Part shown: positions 1 through 5,768 of the stretch, piece after piece
Layout of the letters: each line of letters starts with the position of its first letter
Numbering within the stretch: the first letter of the stretch is position 1
DNA from: Clostridia bacterium
GTDB lineage: Bacteria; Bacillota; Clostridia; Christensenellales; Aristaeellaceae
Direction: 5' to 3'
Length of the DNA: 6,503 nt
Assembly: GCA_017469605.1 (NCBI GenBank)
Contig: JAFUGB010000424.1
Location: 1-6,503 of the forward strand
Notes under the pieces: generated by a model
Database searches by the model: none
What the model was told of the DNA's origin: nothing
What the model saw: the letters and a program-made list of their open reading frames with translations, nothing else
Translations under genes and position numbers: made by a program

Positions 1-3000
1 ATTGAGGTCAATCCCCGGGTATCCCGTTCCTCCGCCCTGGCCAGCAAGGCCACGGGCTATCCCATCGCCAAGATCACCACGCGGCTGGCGCTGGGCTACA
101 CGCTGGATGAAATCAGGCACCCCGACACCGGCGTGTCGCTCCTGGGCTTTGAGCCGGCGGTGGATTACATCGTGGTCAAGTTCCCCAAATGGCCCTTTGA
201 CAAGTTCGCCGGCACCAGCCGCCGCCTGGGCACGCAGATGAAGGCCACCGGCGAGGTGATGGCCATCGCGCCCACCTTTGAGACGGCGCTGATGAAAGCC
301 GTCCGCGGGGCCGAGATCGGCCTGGACACGCTGAACGCCGCCCCGCTGAACGACCTTCCCCTGGCTCAGCGCCTGGCCGCCCAGGACGACCGGCGCATCT
401 TTACGGTGTTTGAAGCCATCAAGGCCGGCATGCCCATGGAGAAAATTTACCGGATCACCATGATTGATCCCTACTTCCTGGAAAAGCTCAAAACGCTGGC
501 CGATTATGAGCAAAAGCTGGCCCGGGAAGGCGCCTCCGCCCCGAACCTGCGCCAGGGCAAGCTGCTGGGCTACCCCGACGCCGCCATCCAGCGCTTGAGC
601 GGGGCCCAGGCGCTCCCGGCCATGCCCTTCTCCTTCCGCATCGTGGAAACCTGCGCCGCGGTATTCGACACGCGCCGGCCCTATTTCTATTCGGCGGTGG
701 ATATGCCCTGCCAGAGCCGGAGCTTTGCCCGCAGCGGACGGCCGGTGGTGATGGTGCTGGGCTCGGGCCCGATCCGCATCGGCCAGGGCATTGAGTTTGA
801 TTACAGCTCGGTGCACTGCGTATGGACGCTCAGGGAAATGGGCTATGACGTGGTGATTGTCAACAACAACCCGGAAACGGTATCCACCGACTACGATACC
901 GCCGACCGGCTGTACTTTGAGCCCCTGTATCCCGAGGATGTGATGAACATCATCGCCGTGGAACAGCCCATCGGCGTGGTGGTGGCCTTTGGCGGGCAGA
1001 CCGCCATCAAGCTCACCCAATACCTGGACGCCCATGGCATCCGCATCCTGGGCACCAGCGCGGCGTCCATCGATATGGCCGAGGACCGGGAGCGGTTTGA
1101 CGCGCTGCTTGAGCGTTTTGGCATCCGGCGCCCCAAGGGCCGCACTGCCCGCACGCTGGAGGAGGCCGTGGAGGCGGCTGAAAGCCTGGGATATCCCGTG
1201 CTGCTGCGGCCCAGCTACGTGATCGGCGGACAGAATATGACCATATCCAGGTGCCGGGAGCAGACCGCGGCCTATATGCAGCGCATCCTGTCCGGCGGCA
1301 TTGAAAACCCGGTGCTCATTGACCAGTATCTGCCGGGCGTTGAATTGGAAGTGGACGTGATCAGCGACGGACAGGACGTGCTAATCCCGGGCATCATGGA
1401 GCACATTGAACGGGCGGGCGTGCACAGCGGCGACAGCATTGCCGTATACCCGCCCTATAACCTGAACGACGTGTTCCTGCGCAAGATCTGCGATTGCAGC
1501 CAGAAGCTGGCGCTGGCCCTGGGCACGCGGGGCCTGGTAAACATCCAGTACCTGATTTACGATAACGAGCTGTACGTGATCGAGGTTAATCCCCGGGCTT
1601 CCCGGACCGTCCCTTACATCAGCAAGGTGACCAAGGTTCCCATGGTGGACCTGGCCAGCCGGGTCATGCTGGGCGAAAAGCTCATTGACCTGGGCTTCGG
1701 CACGGGCCTGTACCGCACGCCGCCCTACACCGCCGTCAAGGTGCCGGTGTTCAGCTTTGAAAAGCTCAGCGACGCCAACAGCATCCTGGGGCCGGAAATG
1801 AAATCCACCGGCGAGGTGCTGGGCATTGGCAAAACCATGGCCGAGGCGCTGTTCAAGGGCCTGACGGCCGCGGGCCTGCGGGTCCCCTCGCCCCAGCGGC
1901 GGGAGCAAACCGGCGTGCTGCTCAGCGTGGAGGAGAACGACTACCAGGAGATCATCGGCTTATCCAAGCGCTTTTACGACCTGGGCCTTATGCTGTACGC
2001 CACCGGCGGCACGGCGCAGGCCATTGCCGCCCTGGGCATCCCGGTGACTGCCGTGGCCAATGCCACCGAAAGCGACGATATCACCCGGCTGATGGAAAAC
2101 GGCAGTATCCACTATATTGTGTACACCGGCGCCGTGCGGGATGAAACCCTGGGCGATTATACCGTGCTGCACCGCAAGGCCATGCAGATGGGCATCCCCT
2201 GCCTGACCAGCCTGGACACGGCGGGCGCGCTGGCCGATATCATGGAAAGCCGGTTTACCCAAAGCAATACCGAGCTCATCGATATCAACCGCATGCGCAA
2301 ATGGCGCCAGCGCATTCATTTTGCCAAGATGCACTCCTGCGGCAACGATTATATTTTCATCGATAACTTTGACGGGCGCATCACCTGCCCCGAATCGCTG
2401 TGCGTGCAGCTGTGCGCGCCCCACTACGGCATTGGCGGGGACGGGATCGTGCTCATTGAAAAATCCAATGTGGCCGACGCAAAAATGCGCTCCTTCAACC
2501 GCGATGGCAGCGAAGGGCGCATGGCGGGCAACAACATCCGCTGTATCGCCAAATACCTGTACGACAGCGGCTTTGTCCGCAGCGAATTCATTACCGTGGA
2601 ATGCGCCGGCGCCGTGCATCACCTGCGGGTTTACCTGCGGGACGGCAAGGCGCATGCCGTATCGGTGGATATGGGCAAAGCCGATTTTGCGGCATCCTCC
2701 ATCCCCATGCGGGCGGCAGGCGAAACGGTGATCGGCCAGCCCATCACCGTGGGCGGGCAGGAATATACCGTTACCTGCCTGTCGGTGGGCAATCCCCACT
2801 GCGTGGTATTCTGCGACGCCATTGACGGCATCGATATTGCCAAGGTGGGCCCGCAGTTTGAATTCGCGCCCATCTTTCCCCAGCGGGTCAACACCGAGTT
2901 TGTCCGCGTAATCAACCAGAGCACCCTGCGCATGCGGGTATGGGAGCGGGGCAACGGTGAAACCCTGGCCTGCGGCACCGGCGCCTGCGCCGTGGCTGCC

Positions 3001-3147
3001 GCCGCCGTGCGGCTGGGCCTGTGCGAGGCCGGACGCGATATCACCGTCAAGCTGGCGGGCGGCGATTTGACGGTAAACTGCACCGGGGACAGGATCGTGC
3101 TCACCGGCGAAGTGGTGTTCGTGTTTGAGGGGACCTTTGAATATTGA
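1..3147 (+). CDS. carB: Carbamoyl-phosphate synthase large subunit fused to diaminopimelate epimerase (5' end outside window)
   Basis: The frame is open from base 1 and gives 1048 residues with no internal stop. Residues 1-763 are CarB, which makes carbamoyl phosphate from ammonia (delivered by CarA), bicarbonate and two ATP in the cytoplasm for pyrimidine and arginine synthesis. The window begins at the EVNPRVSR metal-binding motif of the first ATP-grasp half (E2, N4), so about 297 residues of the E. coli-length protein are missing on the left. The oligomerisation domain follows at about 85-240. The second synthetase half starts at LGSGPIRIGQGIEFDY (253-268) and contains NPETVSTDYDTADRLYFEP, RPSYVIGGQNM and the metal ligands Q516, E528 and N530. 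The MGS-like allosteric domain covers about 638-757 and ends at ELIDIN. The chain then runs through a short basic linker straight into DapF. No ribosome binding site precedes the ATG at 2293, so separate translation of DapF is unlikely. The CarB assignment is certain; the fusion is read directly from the sequence. Confidence 0.95.
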   Translation: MEVNPRVSRSSALASKATGYPIAKITTRLALGYTLDEIRHPDTGVSLLGFEPAVDYIVVKFPKWPFDKFAGTSRRLGTQMKATGEVMAIAPTFETALMKAVRGAEIGLDTLNAAPLNDLPLAQRLAAQDDRRIFTVFEAIKAGMPMEKIYRITMIDPYFLEKLKTLADYEQKLAREGASAPNLRQGKLLGYPDAAIQRLSGAQALPAMPFSFRIVETCAAVFDTRRPYFYSAVDMPCQSRSFARSGRPVVMVLGSGPIRIGQGIEFDYSSVHCVWTLREMGYDVVIVNNNPETVSTDYDTADRLYFEPLYPEDVMNIIAVEQPIGVVVAFGGQTAIKLTQYLDAHGIRILGTSAASIDMAEDRERFDALLERFGIRRPKGRTARTLEEAVEAAESLGYPVLLRPSYVIGGQNMTISRCREQTAAYMQRILSGGIENPVLIDQYLPGVELEVDVISDGQDVLIPGIMEHIERAGVHSGDSIAVYPPYNLNDVFLRKICDCSQKLALALGTRGLVNIQYLIYDNELYVIEVNPRASRTVPYISKVTKVPMVDLASRVMLGEKLIDLGFGTGLYRTPPYTAVKVPVFSFEKLSDANSILGPEMKSTGEVLGIGKTMAEALFKGLTAAGLRVPSPQRREQTGVLLSVEENDYQEIIGLSKRFYDLGLMLYATGGTAQAIAALGIPVTAVANATESDDITRLMENGSIHYIVYTGAVRDETLGDYTVLHRKAMQMGIPCLTSLDTAGALADIMESRFTQSNTELIDINRMRKWRQRIHFAKMHSCGNDYIFIDNFDGRITCPESLCVQLCAPHYGIGGDGIVLIEKSNVADAKMRSFNRDGSEGRMAGNNIRCIAKYLYDSGFVRSEFITVECAGAVHHLRVYLRDGKAHAVSVDMGKADFAASSIPMRAAGETVIGQPITVGGQEYTVTCLSVGNPHCVVFCDAIDGIDIAKVGPQFEFAPIFPQRVNTEFVRVINQSTLRMRVWERGNGETLACGTGACAVAAAAVRLGLCEAGRDITVKLAGGDLTVNCTGDRIVLTGEVVFVFEGTFEY
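2314..3144 (+). other. dapF: DapF domain of the fusion protein: diaminopimelate epimerase, first catalytic Cys replaced
   Basis: Residues 772-1048 of the fused protein (277 residues) cover a full-length DapF, usually about 274 residues. DapF interconverts LL- and meso-diaminopimelate by two-base proton transfer, supplying peptidoglycan and lysine synthesis. Visible family motifs in order: FAKMHSCGNDY near the domain start (usually KMHGxGND), FNRDGSEGRMAGNNIRC (830s-848), SVGNPHCVVF, NTEFV and ERGNGETLACGTGACA (982-997). The second catalytic cysteine is present as C991 (Cys217 in H. influenzae numbering). At the first catalytic position (Cys73, in the usual CGNG) the codon is GCG, alanine 842, and the following GNG is GNN. 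An extra cysteine, C780, sits directly before the GND motif that normally lines the active site. The domain is otherwise intact, so this is a conserved but altered enzyme rather than a decayed one. Whether it still epimerises DAP cannot be decided from sequence. Confidence 0.9.
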
Positions 3148-3276
3148 TCCCGGGGGCATGTCCGCGGGCACGGGCGGGATGAGGATGCGGGCATCCGCCC
3201 TCCCCCACCATCCCGTGGGCTTTATCGCTTTCCCGGCTTTTGCCGCCTGTACGCACAGCCGCCCCCTTTTCGGGCT
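3148..3276. other. Non-coding gap between convergent carB-dapF and bofA-like genes; GC-rich hairpins
   Basis: No gene is supported here. The DNA can fold on itself: GGATG-CGGG-CATCC at 3183-3196 is a perfect five-pair stem. GGGATG (3176-3181) can pair with CATCCC (3209-3214), and CACGGG (3169-3174) with CCCGTG (3212-3217). Lying between two convergent genes it could end transcription from both sides, but neither strand shows a good T-run after the stems. A weaker GCCC/GGGC stem followed by TTTAATT lies at about 3261-3282 on the plus strand. I regard a terminator role as possible but unproven. Confidence 0.4.
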
Positions 3277-3522
3277 TTAATTCCGCATCAGTGCAATCAC
3301 CTGCATCAGTCCGATGCCCGGCAGGCCCAGCGCGCCCGCGCAGGCCACCGTCAGCGTGTTTACGCCTGCCCGAAAGCCGGGAATCAGCGAGAGCAGCATC
3401 AGCGCCCACACCGCGTACACGCCCCGGGTGATCCCCCGGTGGAACCGTGAGCCCACGCGCACGCGCAGGCAAACCGCCGCCAGCAGGAAAAGCGCGGTGA
3501 TTGCCCCAAAAATTGCCGCCAT
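3277..3522 (-). CDS. bofA: BofA-like pro-sigma-K processing inhibitor family protein
   Basis: This is an 81-residue hydrophobic protein; B. subtilis BofA is a little longer, at about 87. A membrane segment covers residues 1-19 and a second about 34-50. The C-terminal part reads GVNTLTVACAGALGLPGIGL (53-72), which matches the BofA family signature of a G-I/V-N turn, a Gly-Leu-Pro-Gly turn and a hydrophobic tail. N55 and T58 keep the N-x-x-T spacing of the residues I recall as important in BofA. In B. subtilis, BofA holds the protease SpoIVFB inactive in the outer forespore membrane until sigma-K is needed. Whether a SpoIVFB partner exists here is not visible. The ATG at 3522 is preceded by a strong ribosome binding site (GGGGAGGG, 3535-3528, five bases from the start). 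The gene is divergent from smpB and convergent with carB-dapF, unlike the recR-linked position in Bacillus. Assigned from the motif alone, without a search. Confidence 0.75.
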   Translation of the reverse strand: MAAIFGAITALFLLAAVCLRVRVGSRFHRGITRGVYAVWALMLLSLIPGFRAGVNTLTVACAGALGLPGIGLMQVIALMRN

Positions 3523-3527
3523 AAAAT

Positions 3528-3535
3528 CCCTCCCC
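3528..3535 (-). promoter_or_regulatory. Ribosome binding site of the bofA-like gene
   Basis: On the minus strand the sequence reads GGGGAGGG, then five bases, then ATG. It supports the chosen start at 3522 over the longer overlapping frames on the same strand, which have no such site and unlikely compositions. Confidence 0.7.
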
Positions 3536-3545
3536 TCTGGATATA

Positions 3546-3574
3546 TTGCGAAAAGCGCTCGGATATGCTATAAT
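3546..3574 (+). promoter_or_regulatory. Sigma-A type promoter of smpB-ssrA
   Basis: TTGCGA (3546-3551) and a perfect TATAAT (3569-3574) are separated by exactly 17 bases. The -10 box is preceded by TGC, an extended -10 element. Transcription should start near 3581, giving a short leader before the smpB ribosome binding site. No operator is evident. As no other promoter is visible before ssrA, this one probably drives both genes. Confidence 0.85.
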
Positions 3575-3587
3575 ATGCTTCACCGCG

Positions 3588-3597
3588 AAGGGAGGTG
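3588..3597 (+). promoter_or_regulatory. Ribosome binding site of smpB
   Basis: AAGGGAGGTG contains GGAGGTG, a perfect seven-base match to the 16S rRNA tail, six bases before the ATG at 3604. It rules out the in-frame GTG at 3595, which lies inside the site itself. Confidence 0.85.
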
Positions 3598-3603
3598 CTG
3601 CGC

Positions 3604-4074
3604 ATGGCCAGACAAAAGGGCATAAAGCCCGTGGCCACCAACCGCCGCGCGCGGCATGACTACTTCGTGGAGGAAACCTACGAATGCGGCCTTGCCCTGC
3701 ACGGCACGGAGGTAAAATCCATCCGACAGGGGCGTGTGAACCTGAAGGAAAGCTATGCCCGGATCAAAGAGGGCGAGGTGTTTGCGGAGGGGATGCACAT
3801 CAGCCCTTACGAGCAGGGGAACATCTTCAACACCGATCCCATGCGGCCCAAAAAGCTGCTGCTGCACAAGGCCGAAATCCGCAAACTCCTGCAAATGGTG
3901 CAGCGCAAGGGCTATACCCTGATCCCGCTGCAGTTGTACCTGAAGGACGGCCGGGTGAAGATGGAACTGGGCGTATGCGTGGGCAAGCACCTGCATGACA
4001 AGCGGGATGCCGCCGCCGAACGCGATATGAAGCTGCAGGCTGCCCGGGCGGTGCGGCAGCAAGGGGCGGATTAA
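3604..4074 (+). CDS. smpB: SsrA-binding protein SmpB
   Basis: A 156-residue protein of the usual SmpB length. SmpB binds the tRNA-like end of tmRNA, delivers it with EF-Tu to ribosomes stalled on broken mRNA, and mimics a codon-anticodon pair with its C-terminal tail. Visible family landmarks: NRRARHDYFVEETYECGL near the start, GTEVKSIRQGRVNLKESYARI, HISPYEQGNIFNTDP and RPKKLLLHKAEIRKL. The C-terminal GKHLHDKRDAAAERD includes the D132-K133-R134 triplet that enters the decoding centre, followed by the basic tail. The ATG start is fixed by the ribosome binding site. The partner RNA gene ssrA begins 12 bases after the stop, so both parts of the ribosome rescue system are made from one locus. No defect is seen. 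Confidence 0.97.
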   Translation: MARQKGIKPVATNRRARHDYFVEETYECGLALHGTEVKSIRQGRVNLKESYARIKEGEVFAEGMHISPYEQGNIFNTDPMRPKKLLLHKAEIRKLLQMVQRKGYTLIPLQLYLKDGRVKMELGVCVGKHLHDKRDAAAERDMKLQAARAVRQQGAD

Positions 4075-4080
4075 TCCGCC
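4065..4080. repeat. 16-base perfect palindrome across the smpB stop codon
   Basis: GGCGGATTAATCCGCC is a perfect palindrome. As RNA it folds into a six-pair GC-rich stem with the loop UUAA, which contains most of the smpB stop codon (TAA at 4072-4074). It ends six bases before the likely tmRNA 5' end. It has no following T-run, so it is not a normal terminator. A role as a processing or mRNA end-protecting structure is an inference. Confidence 0.7.
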
Positions 4081-4086
4081 GAACAG

Positions 4087-4436
4087 GGGGGTGTACTGGT
4101 TTCGACGGGGATTGCGAAGGACGGGATAAGCGAGCCGAGGACCCTGGCCTCGTTAAAACGGGGAACTTTAAAATGAACTGACAACAACAGTTTCGCTTTC
4201 GCTGCCTAATTTGGCGGCCGTCGCCCTGGAGCGCTCACGGCTTCAGCAAGCGGCGTCATTGATGTGAGGAACAGGCCTGCCTAAGCTTTGCGGCAACGCC
4301 GGTAAAATGAAGCTACCAAGCCCGGGAGCCCGTTTGTAGGCGCCCCGGCGCGGGAAATTCAAAATGCAAACTGCGCTCGGAGAAAATCCCGTAATTCGGT
4401 CTTCGGACAGGAGTTCGATTCTCCTCACCTCCACCA
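4087..4436 (+). ncRNA. ssrA: Transfer-messenger RNA (tmRNA)
   Basis: One-piece tmRNA of about 350 bases. The 5' end GGGGGTG pairs with CACCTCC (4426-4432) as a seven-pair acceptor stem. The third pair is G-U, the alanyl-tRNA synthetase identity element, so the RNA can carry alanine. The hallmark CTGGTTTCGACGGGG lies near the 5' end. The T arm is AGGAG-TTCGATT-CTCCT (4409-4425), and the encoded CCA end is at 4434-4436. The interior contains GC-rich segments able to form the usual pseudoknots and one short tag reading frame ending in FAFAA-stop. The RNA rescues stalled ribosomes with SmpB and marks the unfinished protein for proteolysis. It is probably cut from a longer smpB-ssrA transcript by RNase P at the 5' end. 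The next stretch of sequence is AT-rich and probably acquired. Confidence 0.97.
4180..4209 (+). other. tmRNA proteolysis-tag reading frame
   Basis: Read backwards from the TAA at 4207-4209, the frame gives DNNSFAFAA, ending in the two alanines expected for ClpXP recognition. The preceding in-frame codon is ACT, and before that an in-frame TGA (4174-4176), so the tag is either DNNSFAFAA (resume codon GAC at 4180) or TDNNSFAFAA (resume codon ACT at 4177). The bases AACT directly before GAC resemble the usual context of a resume codon, so I prefer GAC. Neither is the common GCN alanine resume codon. Confidence 0.75.
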
Positions 4437-4440
4437 AACA

Positions 4441-4494
4441 CGAGAAATCCGAACTTTCAGCCGGTAGGCGGAGGGTTCGGATTTCTTGTTTTTA
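4441..4494 (+). terminator. Intrinsic terminator of smpB-ssrA
   Basis: AGAAATCCGAAC (4443-4454) pairs perfectly over 12 bases with GTTCGGATTTCT (4475-4486). Two further pairs at the base (G-U and C-G) extend the stem to 4441 and 4488. The loop is about 20 bases and the stem is followed by TGTTTTTAT. It lies a few bases after the tmRNA CCA end and also insulates the downstream genes. Confidence 0.93.
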
Positions 4495-4515
4495 TCAATA
4501 GTATTGAGTTATAAT
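4486..4515 (+). promoter_or_regulatory. Putative promoter of the HEPN-like gene
   Basis: A perfect TATAAT (4510-4515) has only a weak -35 match, TTGTTT at 4486-4491, 18 bases upstream and overlapping the T-run of the ssrA terminator. It sits 31 bases before the ATG at 4547, which has its own site AGAGGTGA (4533-4540). Confidence 0.55.
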
Positions 4516-4546
4516 GTTTTCTATCCACTAATAGAGGTGAAATGCT

Positions 4547-5424
4547 ATGGAGCTTGTTATTAAGCAGAAGCCTGAAAATGGAATTTTAGGTGTTCCCAAG
4601 AGCATAACATTTTCTGTACATCTAAATAATGCTGACTATCAACTTGCTATTGATCAAGGCGTTGAACGAATGATAACGGTTTCAACATCGTCTTCTGATT
4701 ATCGTAATATGTTGACCGCATATTATACGCTTGAAACTCTATTGATGCTGTTTGATGGCCAGTTTTATCCTGTAATAACCGCATATGACGGTGCTGATGT
4801 AACAAAAGCCTAGAAAGAGCGTAGTTTGCCAAGTTATACTTCCGCTGATTATATGATAGGCGCATGGAACAAACTGCTTGATTTTGAAAAAGTGCTTAAT
4901 GTGGATCGTTTTCTCAAATGGTATTTAATAAAGAACGAATTAGATATGGTTTATAATACGGTGTTGTATTGCTTATCAAATGTAAAAATGCCTGTAGATA
5001 TCAAATGCGCCTTTATGGTGGAGTCCTGTAAGGGCTTGCACGAATTAGCAAAGAGAAAAAACCCAGATTTCACAAACAAAGCCTCCCTAAAAAAAGTATT
5101 TCTGAAGTTGCCAATCGTTATGGAATAGATATTTTAGAAAAAGAATTAGGATGTAATGAGGAAAGATTTATAGATATTTTAGTTAATTCACGTAATAAAA
5201 TTGCACACATTAAAAGCAGGCAGGATGAAACGTATCTGGATGGTAACGAATGCGTTATCTATTTGAAAAAGCTATCGTTTCTTTATCGGGTTTTACTGTT
5301 TGATCTTTTAAATATACCGAAAAGCTTGTATTATGATAAGTTGCTATTGCAGGTTCATTCGCTTGATGAACAGAAAACTACAAAAAGATTTCTTGATAAT
5401 ATTAACTCAATTTCTCTTTCTTAA
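4547..5424 (+). pseudogene. ApeA-like HEPN-domain protein, broken by an amber stop and a frameshift
   Basis: Three consecutive pieces together read as one protein of about 292 residues. Piece one (4547-4813) begins MELVIKQKPENGILG after a good ribosome binding site (AGAGGTGA) and stops at TAG 4811-4813. The same frame continues without another stop to 5128 (ADYMIGAWNKLLDF, DRFLKWYLIKNELD, CKGLHELAKRKNPDF). At the run of seven A (5089-5095) the reading must step back one base to continue as KSISEVANRYGIDILEKE. It then reaches the HEPN motif RNKIAH (5191-5208, R-x4-H) and LSFLYRVLLFDLLNIP, ending at TAA 5422-5424. The layout of FLKWY, then LHELA, then RNxxxH, then a hydrophobic helix resembles the HEPN domain of ApeA-type anti-phage RNases. 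This is recognition by eye, not a profile match. The DNA is far more AT-rich than the genes to the left, suggesting transfer. Stop and shift together argue for a dead gene, although recoding or sequence error is possible. Confidence 0.65.
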
Positions 5425-5467
5425 GATTTCTGTCTATCGTCATATTTAAAGACATACTTATGGAAAC

Positions 5468-5472
5468 AGGAG
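5468..5472 (+). promoter_or_regulatory. Ribosome binding site of the MBL-fold remnant
   Basis: AGGAG lies eight bases before the ATG at 5481. It shows that the remnant once had a proper start, and that it followed the HEPN-like gene at a distance of 56 bases, consistent with one transcript. Confidence 0.6.
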
Positions 5473-5480
5473 AATACAGA

Positions 5481-5768
5481 ATGGACAGGATTTTTCATAA
5501 CGAACCGCTGACTTTTGTGGGAAGGGGAGCAACCTTCAACCCGGCAGAGAGAAATACCGCCGCCTATGTTCGAGAAAAGAATAGACTGTTTTTGATAGAC
5601 TGTGGGGAAACAGTATTTGAACGGCTTATAGAATGAAAGATACTAACGGAGGTGTCCGAGGTATTCATTGCTCTTTCACACCTGCATAGCGATCATTGCG
5701 GTTCATTAGGTTCGCTTGCGTTGTACTGCAGCTTTGTGCTGCATTGCAAAGCGCGAAGGGTAACGTAA
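5481..5768 (+). pseudogene. N-terminal remnant of an RNase Z-like metallo-beta-lactamase-fold hydrolase
   Basis: The start reads MDRIFHNEPLTFVGRGATF, followed by NPAERNTAAYVREKNRLFLI and DCGETVFERLIE. This is the beta-sheet start and DCG turn typical of the RNase Z/ElaC side of the MBL superfamily. An in-frame TGA (5634-5636) interrupts it. The same frame continues KILTEVSEVFIALSHLHSDH and CGSLGSLALYC, which contains the zinc-binding H-x-H-x-D-H motif, and runs into a stop at 5766-5768. Family resemblance fades after LALYCSFVLHC (about 5747). A whole protein of this family should be well over 200 residues; only about 90 remain, so the gene is both interrupted and 3'-truncated. The next DNA is hairpin-rich and of different composition, consistent with a rearrangement or insertion. 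The substrate of the ancestral protein cannot be told. The gene lies 56 bases after the HEPN-like remnant. Confidence 0.75.

Noticed and set aside
2293..3147. Separate dapF gene starting at the internal ATG 2293
   Set aside because: No ribosome binding site precedes it (the upstream bases are GAGCTCATCGATATCAACCGC or similar coding sequence), and the frame is continuous with carB.
1960..3171. Long minus-strand open frame (about 400 codons) antisense to carB-dapF
   Set aside because: It is a by-product of GC-rich codon bias in the real gene. The translation is rich in His, Ala and Gly with no domain, and the plus strand is certain coding sequence.
3540..3585. Sigma-E-like promoter for the bofA-like gene (GCATATT on the minus strand)
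   Set aside because: The -35-like GCATATT is a good match, but no CATACAHT-like -10 lies 14-15 bases downstream, and the bases overlap the clear smpB promoter.
4243..4437. Minus-strand open frame of 64 codons across the tmRNA gene
   Set aside because: It is antisense to a certain structured RNA and has no ribosome binding site.
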